A stretch of 58,650 nt of DNA from an uncultured Oscillospiraceae bacterium. GTDB lineage: Bacteria > Bacillota > Clostridia > Oscillospirales > Oscillospiraceae. Shown one piece after another: positions 35,331 through 42,325 of this stretch. Location: assembly GCA_947631865.1 (NCBI GenBank), contig CANRNF010000008.1, positions 1 to 58,650 on the forward strand, written 5' to 3'. Numbering within the stretch: the first letter of the stretch is position 1; every line of letters begins with the position of its first letter. Made by a program: the position numbers and the translations under genes. The notes beneath the pieces were generated by a model. That model made no database searches and was not told the DNA's origin. It saw only the letters and a program-made list of their open reading frames with translations.

Positions 35331-36176
35331 TTACTCGGCGGCGGTCTCCTGGTAGTAGATGGCCTTGGCTTTGTTCTCCAGGACGAAAGCGTCATAGACG
35401 ATCCGGCCCTCCACCAGGTCGCCGGAAATGCCCGGCGGGTCACTGTGGATCTTGTAATCCTCCAGCTTCACCGGGGCCACCGTCGCGCAGGGGTGGGCCA
35501 CCATAAAGCCGAACTTCTCCGGCAGCCGGGCCGCGGGCACCTTCTGGATTTCCATGCCGTCCAGCCTGGCGATCACGCCCTTCAGGCGCAGGTCGTTGCC
35601 GATGTCGGTCTCCATGGTTATGTCCTTGCACTTCTTCATGAGCGCATAGACCGCCGGCGTCACCACCAGCACGCGCCCGGTCTCGGGCACGCCGGCGTCG
35701 TCCAGCGCCTCGCTGGCGGCCAGGACCTCGGTATAGATGTTCTCCGCCGTCAGGTCCTTCCCCGCGGGCTTGTTCCCGGCCTTCTCGCACATGACGCCGT
35801 ACACGTAGGTATCCACCTCGGGGATCACTACCTCCCGCTCCTGGCGCTCCAGGGCGGACGCCGCCGCCAGCTGCTGGGCGGTCTCGTCCTCGTCCAGCTT
35901 ATCAATGGCGAAGGTGAAGGAGCGGTCCTTCTTGATGGTCATCTCCTCGGTGGTCGCGTCCAGGCTCTCCACCGCGCCGTAGCGGCTCCAGTTGCCCTCC
36001 GTGGGCCCGCTCCGGCCGTAGTCGTTCATCTTGGACGTGGTCACCTTGTAGATTTTGACAGTGTGCGCCCCGTCCCAGGAGAAGTCCTTATTCGTCAGCA
36101 GCTCCCGCTTGCTCTCCTGGGAAAACTTCTCGTCGGTATAGGGCTGGAATTTCGTTGTCAGATCAATCGTTGCCAT
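35331..36176 (-). CDS. HK97-type phage major capsid protein
   Basis: A 281-residue protein of a coat-protein family widespread in Firmicutes prophages. Family-like features are a TTKFQPYTDEKF start, FSWDGAHTVKIYK, KKDRSFTFAIDKLDEDET, VIPEVDTYVYGVM and a C-terminal GRIVYDAFVLENKAKAIYY. It would form the icosahedral shell. AAGGAG precedes the start, 18 bp after the scaffold-like gene. No protease or portal gene is next to it, which is unusual for a head module. Confidence 0.85.
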   Translation of the reverse strand: MATIDLTTKFQPYTDEKFSQESKRELLTNKDFSWDGAHTVKIYKVTTSKMNDYGRSGPTEGNWSRYGAVESLDATTEEMTIKKDRSFTFAIDKLDEDETAQQLAAASALERQEREVVIPEVDTYVYGVMCEKAGNKPAGKDLTAENIYTEVLAASEALDDAGVPETGRVLVVTPAVYALMKKCKDITMETDIGNDLRLKGVIARLDGMEIQKVPAARLPEKFGFMVAHPCATVAPVKLEDYKIHSDPPGISGDLVEGRIVYDAFVLENKAKAIYYQETAAE

Positions 36177-36194
36177 GTTCTAGGCTCCTTCCTG

Positions 36195-36626
36195 TTATTT
36201 TGTGAGCCTGAACGCCTCCGCTATCTCGTCCCGCTCCGGGACTGTATCGCGCATGGGGTCGGTGAACCGCGCCGCCTTTGCGGCCGGCGCCGCCGGGTCC
36301 ATGGCCGGGAACAGCTGCAGCAGCTTCTTTACTGCGCCCTTGAATCTTTCGGCGTCAGAGGTGTCCAGCACCTCCAGAAGCGCCGCCGGATAGCCCTTCG
36401 CGTTGATATACTCCTTGCAGGCAAGCGCCGCCTCGCGGGCCGTCAGCTCCTTCTCCCGCTGATCTGCCTCGCTGGGCGCCATCTTCTCCCGCTCGCGGGC
36501 CAGGCGTTCAGATACGATCCTGTTTACCTCTTCCTGTGTGAACGTCCGCTCTGTGCCCGTTCCCCCGCTTGCCTCCGGGGTGGAGTTGGTGGGCTGCTGT
36601 TCGGTGTTCCTGGTCTCTTCGCTCAT
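36195..36626 (-). CDS. DUF4355 phage scaffolding-like protein
   Basis: A 143-residue protein with a Ser/Thr/Pro-rich N-terminus, a central charged coiled-coil segment (FTQEEVNRIVSERLAREREK) and a hydrophobic C-terminal part. DUF4355 proteins lie directly before coat genes and act as internal scaffolds. GGAGG precedes the start. The pair scaffold-capsid is complete, so shell assembly without a helper coat protein is conceivable. Confidence 0.8.
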   Translation of the reverse strand: MSEETRNTEQQPTNSTPEASGGTGTERTFTQEEVNRIVSERLAREREKMAPSEADQREKELTAREAALACKEYINAKGYPAALLEVLDTSDAERFKGAVKKLLQLFPAMDPAAPAAKAARFTDPMRDTVPERDEIAEAFRLTK

Positions 36627-36753
36627 GTCAAAAACCTCCGTTTAACGCCGCGAGTTCGGCTGTATGTGCCTCCCATATGCCGGGGCGGTGAAGAAACCGC
36701 CGGCGCTGCTCCCTCTCACCGGCGGCAAAAAGCCGCCCCGACACGGCAGGGAG

Positions 36754-36802
36754 AAAAAAACAGGCGCGGAAAAAACGATACACAACCGTTTTCCCGCGCC
36801 TG
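36754..36802 (-). terminator. terminator between early and capsid gene blocks
   Basis: CAGGCGCGG (36761-36769) pairs with CCGCGCCTG (36794-36802), with an inner AAAACGG-type stem, followed by T7 on the minus strand. The 220 bp between the flanking genes also hold GGCGGC/GCCGCC hairpins at 36721-36737 and about 36679-36705. I see no clear -35/-10 for the capsid block. Confidence 0.85.
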
Positions 36803-36846
36803 CCATCATGCAGACTTGCCCCGCTTGGGGTGGTACTCTTCCGCGC

Positions 36847-37125
36847 CTATTCATCTGCTGTTATTTTATCCCGCTCGCGGGTGTTTGTCAACCGCTTTTC
36901 ATCCCGTTTTCGGCACCCCCTGGCCCCTCCCGGCTCTGAAACGCCCGGCCTGTCAGGGCTTTCCGGCTTTTCTAGTGGCACTTTTACCGTCAAATACAGG
37001 TGCTTAACCGGGGGATAACGGTCACTTTTGCGTACCTTCCCGCGGGGGTATCTCTGGAGGAGGAGCGCCAGTGCCTCCCCGGCGTCCCGCTCCTCCTCCG
37101 GCCTGTATGCTATGGTGATCTTCAC
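36847..37125 (-). CDS. small basic protein of unknown function (element)
   Basis: A 92-residue protein beginning at GTG 37125, overlapping the preceding stop as GTGA. It reads VKITIAYRPEEERDAGEALALL and is rich in Arg, Lys and Pro towards the end. No family recognised; last gene before the terminator of the early block. Confidence 0.55.
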   Translation of the reverse strand: MKITIAYRPEEERDAGEALALLLQRYPRGKVRKSDRYPPVKHLYLTVKVPLEKPESPDRPGVSEPGGARGCRKRDEKRLTNTRERDKITADE

Positions 37126-37478
37126 GGCTCCAGCGGCTGGAAAATATCCTTCATGCACCGCATACCGTACCACATGGCCGCGTCCCTCACCACGCATATG
37201 TAGCTGCTTAAGACGCCTTCCAGCTCATCCCGCAGCTCTTTGTCTTCCACCTTTTTCAGCACGGAATTGAAGGGCCCCGATACTTTCCTCTCCTCCTTCG
37301 CATATTCCGCGCTGTCATCCAGCGTGTCCAAGACCCGGACCACCGCCGCCATATCGGCGCACCGCACAGGGCTCAATCCGCTGTCCTCATAGGCAGCCAG
37401 CCGCTCGATCACCTCACCCGTCGCATACTTCACCATATGGGCCTGTCCGGACCCGTCCCTTGCCGTCAGTCGCTCCAT
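37122..37478 (-). CDS. small phage-type protein, paralogue of the next gene
   Basis: A 118-residue protein. It opens with MERLTARDGSGQAHMV and continues with ERLAAYEDSGLSP, a combination seen in many small clostridial phage proteins. The gene encoded just upstream shares both motifs. It overlaps that gene by 13 bp. Function unknown; the C-terminal half (VLKKVEDKELRDELEGVLSS) looks helical. Confidence 0.65.
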   Translation of the reverse strand: MERLTARDGSGQAHMVKYATGEVIERLAAYEDSGLSPVRCADMAAVVRVLDTLDDSAEYAKEERKVSGPFNSVLKKVEDKELRDELEGVLSSYICVVRDAAMWYGMRCMKDIFQPLEP

Positions 37479-37678
37479 TTCTTTCCCGCTCCTTTCTGTT
37501 TTCCGCAGCGTTGCGGAATTTCCTCCGGCGCCATGCCGCTGTCCTCATAGGCCGCCAGGCGCTCGATAGCCTTCTGCATCGTCTGCTGGGCCTTCCCCCG
37601 GAACACGCCGCCCCGCTGCACCGTCGGCGTCACCATATACGCCCGCCCGGCGGCGTCCCGCTCGGTCAATCTATCCAT
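37466..37678 (-). CDS. small phage-type protein, paralogue of the preceding entry
   Basis: A 70-residue protein: MDRLTERDAAGRAYMV and ERLAAYEDSGMAPEEIP match the motifs of its neighbour. The start at 37678 follows GGAGGG. The pair looks like a tandem duplication with later divergence. Function unknown. Confidence 0.65.
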   Translation of the reverse strand: MDRLTERDAAGRAYMVTPTVQRGGVFRGKAQQTMQKAIERLAAYEDSGMAPEEIPQRCGKQKGAGKKWSD

Positions 37679-37745
37679 GCTTTTCCCTCCTGTTGAAAAA
37701 TGGCTGAGATAATAGACCCTGTGCCTCAAGAAAAAATTAGATGCT

Positions 37746-38513
37746 CTATTCGTTTTTTCGCGTCCGGCGGACCGCCGGCGGGTCCCGCTCCGGGAGGATA
37801 TATTTCAGGTATTTGAACATCCCCCAGCTGTTGGAATCCTCCCGCCGCTCCAGGATGTACGCCCCGGGCGGGGCCGTGATCGTCACCGTGTCCGGCACCA
37901 GCTCCGACGTGGTGACGGGCTTGTCCAGGTTCAGCGAGGGCGTCCAGCCTCTGACGTGTGCCTGGCGGCCTGGTGTGCCCGGCGCCCGCTCTTTCACCAT
38001 GTACCGGGCCCGGGCCTCATACCCCTCCCGGATATCTGCCAGCAGCGGCTCCGTGTATACCGTCCCGTTCTTCCACTTTGCGGCGATCCGGTCCCGCTCG
38101 CTCTCGTCGGCGTTGATGACCATGTGGGCATGGAGGCGGCCCGCTCCTCCCGGCCTGTCAGGGCCTCGCTCCACCGTGTAGATGTACTTCAATTCCTTGC
38201 CGCGCTTCTTATAGTCCCGCTGTAGGCGGCGAATGAACAACTGCACCTGCCGCCGCGCTTCTTCAATACTCTCCGGCAAGTGGTCTCTGTCGAAGGTCAG
38301 CGTTGAAAACAGGTCCCCCGGCCCAAAATTGGCCGCCAGCAGCTGCTCCAGTTTCTGCCACGAATACCGGTGATTGATGAGCTGCTTTGCCTGTGTGGCC
38401 GGCTTCCGTTTCGCCTCCCGGACCTCCGGCGGGTCACTGGCGAACACCTGTGCATAGCATATCGCCGTTACCAGCCGTCCGGCCCGCTTTGTCGTGATTC
38501 TGTTTCTGGCCAC
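37746..38513 (-). CDS. HUH-type rolling-circle replication initiator (Rep)
   Basis: A 255-residue protein. Motif I is FSTLTFD (69-75), the metal-binding HUH motif is HAH (128-130, RLHAHMVIN) and the nicking motif III is YMVK (171-174) with another Tyr at 165. These are the hallmarks of rolling-circle Rep endonucleases, which nick the origin and stay covalently bound. No helicase domain is present, so a host helicase would be needed. The start is GTG 38513 just after GAGGTGAC. It implies an excised circular replicating form of the element. Confidence 0.8.
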   Translation of the reverse strand: MARNRITTKRAGRLVTAICYAQVFASDPPEVREAKRKPATQAKQLINHRYSWQKLEQLLAANFGPGDLFSTLTFDRDHLPESIEEARRQVQLFIRRLQRDYKKRGKELKYIYTVERGPDRPGGAGRLHAHMVINADESERDRIAAKWKNGTVYTEPLLADIREGYEARARYMVKERAPGTPGRQAHVRGWTPSLNLDKPVTTSELVPDTVTITAPPGAYILERREDSNSWGMFKYLKYILPERDPPAVRRTRKNE

Positions 38514-38517
38514 GGCG

Positions 38518-38952
38518 TCACCTCACCCGGTACAGGCGGCCGTCATCTTCCAGGCAGACATCATGCCCTTTACAACACAATATGTACAGGGCAAACCCCA
38601 AAAGCTCGACGTCAATTCCCAGGTTCTGCGCCAGCAGGTCAACATCTACGGCGTTTTCTTCTCCCACTTGGATATACCGCAGTATCGGCGGCGCACCTTT
38701 CGCATCATCAATATTTTTCAAGTGAAGGTCAAGGTGTTGTTTTTCCCCGGGAACTGTGTTAGAATAGACATACGTATTGGTGAGATAGGCGACAAAATCC
38801 ACTTGCTCTAGTAGATTCATTCCCTTTCTCGCTTCCCGCTCAGGTGCCCCCACACCTGGGCGGGCTTTTTCATGGGCGAAGAGCTGTAAGGTCCGCTCCC
38901 GCGCTTGCTTTACGCGCTCCCTGGCCGCCCTGTTACGCGCTCCCTTTGACAT
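38518..38952 (-). CDS. unknown protein before Rep (element)
   Basis: A 144-residue protein. The start at 38952 has GAGGAGGGG upstream and lies within the end of the preceding gene (20-bp overlap). The N-terminus is very basic (SKGARNRAARERVKQARERT) and the C-terminal half is acidic and hydrophobic (VDVDLLAQNLGIDVELLGFA). It may bind DNA or help Rep; no family recognised. Confidence 0.6.
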   Translation of the reverse strand: MSKGARNRAARERVKQARERTLQLFAHEKARPGVGAPEREARKGMNLLEQVDFVAYLTNTYVYSNTVPGEKQHLDLHLKNIDDAKGAPPILRYIQVGEENAVDVDLLAQNLGIDVELLGFALYILCCKGHDVCLEDDGRLYRVR

Positions 38953-39247
38953 CCTGCCCCTCCTCTTTGGCGGGCAGCTCTGCCGCGCCATCGATCACGA
39001 TTTTTCCGTCCGCGGCGTACAGATCCACGGCCACCCGCCGCTTGACGGCCTCGCCGATCTCCAGGACCTTGTAACCCTGCCGGCCATACACCCGCCGGAT
39101 CAGCTCCTTGCTGTCCATGCCTACCAGGGCCGCCGCCTGCAGCTGCTCCTTCGTCAGCACGATATGCCCTGCGCTCTCCGTCCCGCTCCGCATGTCCTTT
39201 GCCTTCACCGGGAAGGCCCGCACCGTGACGTTGATGGTGTTGTTCAT
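38933..39247 (-). CDS. unknown protein in the element's early operon
   Basis: A 104-residue protein, ATGA-overlapping with the gene before it and preceded by GGAGGT. It contains LTKEQLQAAALVGMDSKELIRRVYG, possibly a small helical DNA-binding unit, then EIGEAVKRRVAVDLYAADG. No family recognised. Confidence 0.6.
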   Translation of the reverse strand: MNNTINVTVRAFPVKAKDMRSGTESAGHIVLTKEQLQAAALVGMDSKELIRRVYGRQGYKVLEIGEAVKRRVAVDLYAADGKIVIDGAAELPAKEEGQDVKGSA

Positions 39248-39429
39248 GACGCCTCTACCTCCAATTCATATTTCCCGTCCAGGATGTCCCGGACAAGCTG
39301 TGCCTCTGTGCGGCCCGTCAGAGCCCTGCACAGGCCGTCCCCCGGCTCCGGCGGCGGCCCCCATGCAATGAAGCGGTACCGCCCCGTCGGGTCCTCCGCG
39401 TACCGATAGCACCCCTCCGGCGCATCCAT
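39244..39429 (-). CDS. small protein of unknown function (element)
   Basis: A 61-residue protein. The start at 39429 lies 2 bp after the Cro-like stop with GGAGGAGGGG before it. It contains RYRFIAWGPPPEPGDG and TEAQLVRDILDGKYELEVEA. No family recognised. Confidence 0.55.
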   Translation of the reverse strand: MDAPEGCYRYAEDPTGRYRFIAWGPPPEPGDGLCRALTGRTEAQLVRDILDGKYELEVEAS

Positions 39430-39431
39430 GG

Positions 39432-39632
39432 TCACCCCTCCTCCAGAATGATGTCCAGCGGGTCCACGCCCAGGGCCCGCGCCACCTTGCCCAGCGTGTC
39501 GGGCCTCACATTCTTTCCGGCTAGGACGTTATTCGCCGTGGGCCTTATCAGTCCGGACCGCTCCGGTATCTCCGCCGGGGCAATACACGCCCGCGCCATG
39601 GCCAGCTCCAACTTCTTCCTGTCTGCTCGCAT
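39432..39632 (-). CDS. Cro-like HTH protein
   Basis: A 66-residue single helix-turn-helix protein (AEIPERSGLIRPTANNVLAG then LGKVARALGVDPLDIILEE). GGAGGT precedes the start at 39632; longer starts would cross the operator region. It is the first gene of the leftward early operon and faces the CI-like repressor across a shared operator region. Confidence 0.78.
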   Translation of the reverse strand: MRADRKKLELAMARACIAPAEIPERSGLIRPTANNVLAGKNVRPDTLGKVARALGVDPLDIILEEG

Positions 39633-39648
39633 GTTTTGCACCTCCGAA

Positions 39649-39753
39649 CAGCAAATTTTGTTTCTGCATAGCCGTACTATACCAGCAATATTTGTTTCTG
39701 TCAATACTTTTGCAGAAATTTTTGTTGCTGAAACATAAAATATATGCTATACT
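39649..39753. promoter_or_regulatory. divergent promoters with three 18-bp operators
   Basis: Three copies of CAG(C/A)AA-N6-TT(T/G)CTG lie at 39649-39666, 39683-39700 and 39713-39730. The leftward promoter has TTGACA (39699-39704) and TATAGT (39676-39681) with a 17-bp spacer, which contains nearly all of operator 2. The rightward promoter has TTGCTG (39725-39730, the end of operator 3) and TATACT (39748-39753), also 17 bp. The layout mirrors lambdoid switch regions. Confidence 0.8.
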
Positions 39754-39773
39754 CTGCCTTGTGAGGTGATTTT

Positions 39774-40283
39774 GTGCCTAGTGGTCAACTTATCCGGAGA
39801 ATCCGAAAGGACAAGGGGTTAACGCAAAAGGAGCTCGGAGAAAGATGCGGTATTGCTGAACCTACCATTCGTAGCTATGAACTTGGAAAGCTAAACCCCA
39901 AATATGAGACCCTCCAACGAATCGCCGCAGCGCTGGGCGTTCCTGTTGAATCCTTGCTTGACTCTGGTAATCGTAATTCCCTGACAGCAACAGAGTTTAA
40001 AATTGGTGATTCTTTTTTTGACGGGAAACTTTCGGTTACAAACATTCAAAAGTGCGATGATGGAACGATTGCTTTAACTCTTAGTTGTGATGAACATGAA
40101 TTGCCTGGCTTAGAACTCCTACGAATTCTTTTCCAACTCAAATTCACTCTTGAAAAACTAGGTGTTTCAGCCGACAATATGGCCCAGTTGAACGATCAAA
40201 TTGCACAACTGAAAGCGGAACTTTCTGCCCCGGCCACAGAAACGCCCCCAGAGGCCCCGGACGGGCCCCCAGAGGCAAAATAG
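39774..40283 (+). CDS. CI-like XRE repressor
   Basis: A 169-residue protein starting at GTG 39774 behind GAGGTGAT. Residues 4-60 are an XRE helix-turn-helix (LTQKELGERCGIAEPTIRSYELGKLNPKYETL spans 16-47). The middle has a helical segment (LLRILFQLKFTLEKLGV) and the end is Pro/Glu-rich. There is no LexA-like autoprotease. It is noticeably more AT-rich than its neighbours. Likely keeps the leftward operon off in the integrated state. Confidence 0.8.
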   Translation: MPSGQLIRRIRKDKGLTQKELGERCGIAEPTIRSYELGKLNPKYETLQRIAAALGVPVESLLDSGNRNSLTATEFKIGDSFFDGKLSVTNIQKCDDGTIALTLSCDEHELPGLELLRILFQLKFTLEKLGVSADNMAQLNDQIAQLKAELSAPATETPPEAPDGPPEAK

Positions 40284-40355
40284 CAGACATCTGCGAATTC
40301 CCCCATAATCGCAACTGCTTGCGTTTTTCCCCGCGACACAGAAAGGAGATATACC

Positions 40356-40679
40356 ATGCTGGACAAACAGGACCTACAGGCCATCAAAGAACTGATCGAC
40401 ACATCAATTAAAGCCTCTGAGGAGCGCACCCAGGCGAAGATGGACACCATGGAGGCCCGTCTGCAATCCAAGATCGACGATGTTGACAACCACTGGCGGG
40501 CCTATGTCGAAGGCTCCATCATCCCCAACTTCCAGCTGCTTGCTGAGGGCCACCAGACGCTCCTGGAGACGCTGGCCCCCAAGAGCAGGGTGGACAACCT
40601 GGAGGATGACGTCATCTTCCTCAAGTCGATCGTCAAGTCCCTGATGCAGGAAGTATCGGACCTGAAGAAAGCCCAATAA
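40356..40679 (+). CDS. coiled-coil protein between repressor and integrase
   Basis: A 107-residue, almost entirely helical protein with heptad-like patterns (IKELIDTSIKASEERTQAK; RVDNLEDDVIFLKSIVKSLM). AAAGGAGATATACC precedes the start. Similar small coiled-coil proteins often accompany phage repressors, but the role is unknown. A GC-rich inverted repeat (CCCGGAGG/CCTCCGG at about 40692-40713) follows the stop. Confidence 0.65.
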   Translation: MLDKQDLQAIKELIDTSIKASEERTQAKMDTMEARLQSKIDDVDNHWRAYVEGSIIPNFQLLAEGHQTLLETLAPKSRVDNLEDDVIFLKSIVKSLMQEVSDLKKAQ

Positions 40680-40816
40680 AGCAAAAAACCGCCCGGAGGC
40701 GGCCACCTCCGGACGGTCAGCGCAACAACCACCCAGACGATCAAATCCAAGGCATCATTGCGCTCATATTATAGCATACCGGCAGCAATGGTGCAAGTAG
40801 AAAGGAGATTTGCACC

Positions 40817-42082
40817 ATGGCAAAGAAAGCAGCCGCCGGCGCGGGGACGATCCGAAAAAAGACTGTCACCCGCCGCGGCAAAGAGTACACATATTGGGAG
40901 GGCCGCGTTACCGTCGGCCGGGACCCCGGCACCGGGAAACAGGTCCAGCGTTCCTTTACCGGCAAGACCCAGAAGGAGGTCCGGGAGAAGCTGCAGGCCG
41001 CCGCGGTGGCCGTCAACGACAGGACATACTCCGAGCCCTCGCAGATGACGCTCTCCCAGTGGCTGGATATCTGGCTGGCGGACTATATGGGGGACAAGAA
41101 ATACCTGACGGTGAAGCACTATCGTGCCCAGGTCAGCACCCACATAAAGCCCGCTCTCGGGGCCGTGAAGCTCTCTCAGCTCACGCCCCACATGATCCAG
41201 GGATTTTATAACACCCTCCTGAAAAGCGGGCGCACGGTCCCCAAGAGAGACGCCAGCGGGAAAATCATCAAGAAGGATGGAAAGACCATCACCGAACAAG
41301 CCCCCATGTCTGCAAAGTCTGTCCGCAACATTCACGGAATACTCACCAAATCGCTGTCCGTCGCGGTGGACGTGGGCTATCTCAAAACGAACCCTGCAGA
41401 TCGGGTAACGCTCCCGAAAGTGCAGCGCCAGGAGATTCACCCGTTGACCGACGAACAAGTAAAAGAGTTCCTCCGGGTAGCTGATGGCGACGAATACGAA
41501 ATAATCTTGAAGGTGATACTGTTCACCGGGCTACGGGAGGCAGAAGCGACCGGCCTTACATGGGATTGTGTGGATTTCAAAGTAGGGACCGTCAAGGTCT
41601 GCAAGCAGCTACAAAAGCGCCCTCTTGCTGATGGTGGCGCTACATTCGCCCCGCTGAAGAACGACAAGACCCGGATATTAAAGCCCGCTCCCTTCGTTAT
41701 GGGCCTTTTGAAGCGCCGTCACACCGAACAGATCAGACAGCGCCTCCGGGCGGGTGACGCCTGGGAAGGATGGTCCACCGCAAAGGAGCAGGAAACGGCC
41801 CTGGTCTTTACCACGGCCACGGGCCAGAATATCCAACCACAGACGCTATACAACCATTACAAGAAGCTGGCCGCCCAAATCGGTGCCCCGGATAGTCGGG
41901 TGCATGACCTCCGGCACACCTTCGCGGTGCTGTCCCTCCAGAACGGCGACGACGTTAAGACGGTGCAAGGCAACCTCGGCCACGCAACGGCAGCTTTCAC
42001 CCTGGACGTGTACGGCCATGTCTCGGAGAGAATGAAGGACGACAGCGCGGCCCGGATGGAGGCATACATTAGCAGTCTGTGA
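40817..42082 (+). CDS. int: tyrosine recombinase/integrase
   Basis: A 421-residue integrase. The N-terminal arm-binding region (1-70) and SAM-like core-binding domain (about 75-190) precede the catalytic domain. Catalytic residues: R240 (FTGLREAEATG), K281/K284, H363 and R366 (HDLRH), H389 (LGHA) and Y399 (DVYGHV), all present. It ends 98 bp before attR. The ribosome binding site lies in the loop of a 9-bp inverted repeat whose right arm contains the start codon. Confidence 0.93.
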   Translation: MAKKAAAGAGTIRKKTVTRRGKEYTYWEGRVTVGRDPGTGKQVQRSFTGKTQKEVREKLQAAAVAVNDRTYSEPSQMTLSQWLDIWLADYMGDKKYLTVKHYRAQVSTHIKPALGAVKLSQLTPHMIQGFYNTLLKSGRTVPKRDASGKIIKKDGKTITEQAPMSAKSVRNIHGILTKSLSVAVDVGYLKTNPADRVTLPKVQRQEIHPLTDEQVKEFLRVADGDEYEIILKVILFTGLREAEATGLTWDCVDFKVGTVKVCKQLQKRPLADGGATFAPLKNDKTRILKPAPFVMGLLKRRHTEQIRQRLRAGDAWEGWSTAKEQETALVFTTATGQNIQPQTLYNHYKKLAAQIGAPDSRVHDLRHTFAVLSLQNGDDVKTVQGNLGHATAAFTLDVYGHVSERMKDDSAARMEAYISSL

Positions 42083-42097
42083 GCGTCAAAAAAATCT

Positions 42098-42123
42098 GTA
42101 AAGGGAAAAATAAAGGGAAAAAC
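42098..42123. repeat. AAAGGGAAAA tandem motif near attR
   Basis: GTAAAGGGAAAAAT and AAAGGGAAAAAC in tandem, between the integrase stop and attR. Same motif as at 33667-33690; candidate arm-type integrase site. Confidence 0.55.
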
Positions 42124-42146
42124 CGCTATTTCAAGGCATACAAAAG

Positions 42147-42176
42147 CCCCGTAACCACGATGGTTACGGGGTTTTC
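42147..42176. terminator. hairpin between integrase and tRNA-Gln
   Basis: CCCCGTAACC (42147-42156) and GGTTACGGGG (42162-42171) form a perfect stem, with TTTTC to the right and CTTTTG on the other strand. It can terminate both the integrase and tRNA-Gln transcripts. Confidence 0.75.
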
Positions 42177-42179
42177 TCT

Positions 42180-42202
42180 TGGCAGCGGGAGAAGGATTCG
42201 AA
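42180..42202. repeat. attR, 23-bp direct repeat within tRNA-Gln
   Basis: Right copy of the 23-bp core, forming the intact 3' end of tRNA-Gln (T loop to CCA). Confidence 0.9.
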
Positions 42203-42253
42203 CCCTCACATACGGAGTCAGAGTCCGCTGTGCTACCTTTACACAATCCCGCT
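42180..42253 (-). tRNA. tRNA-Gln (anticodon CUG)
   Basis: A 74-nt tRNA with encoded CCA. The acceptor AGCGGGA pairs with TCCCGCT. The anticodon stem GCGGA/TCCGT holds the loop CTCTGAC with CTG at the anticodon position. The T arm has the canonical GGTTCGAATCC. It is intact despite serving as integration site. Confidence 0.93.
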
Positions 42254-42325
42254 ACGCTGAACGTTGTGTATTATGCCACCAAACGGGCAAAATGTCAAGA
42301 ATTTTTTACCTCATTTTTCCGCGGT

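Larger units (their letters stand above)
33530..42202. mobile_element. integrated satellite-like element with capsid, Rep, sigma factor and integrase
   Basis: An 8,650-bp unit between two copies of a 23-bp tRNA-Gln segment. Right to left on the minus strand it encodes a Cro-like HTH protein, small proteins, an HUH Rep, more small proteins, a terminator, then scaffold, capsid, two small proteins and a sigma factor. On the plus strand are a CI-like repressor, a coiled-coil protein and a tyrosine integrase near attR. No terminase, portal, protease, head-tail or tail gene is recognisable. Compact gene overlaps and intact frames argue against random decay. It resembles phage satellites more than a complete prophage or ICE. 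Confidence 0.85.

Noticed and set aside
36642..36854. 70-codon minus-strand frame between the terminator and the scaffold gene
   Set aside because: It spans the terminator hairpin and T run and reads as low-complexity sequence.
33530..42202. Integrative conjugative element or complete prophage
   Set aside because: There is no relaxase of conjugative type with coupling protein or type IV secretion genes, and no tail, portal, terminase or lysis gene.
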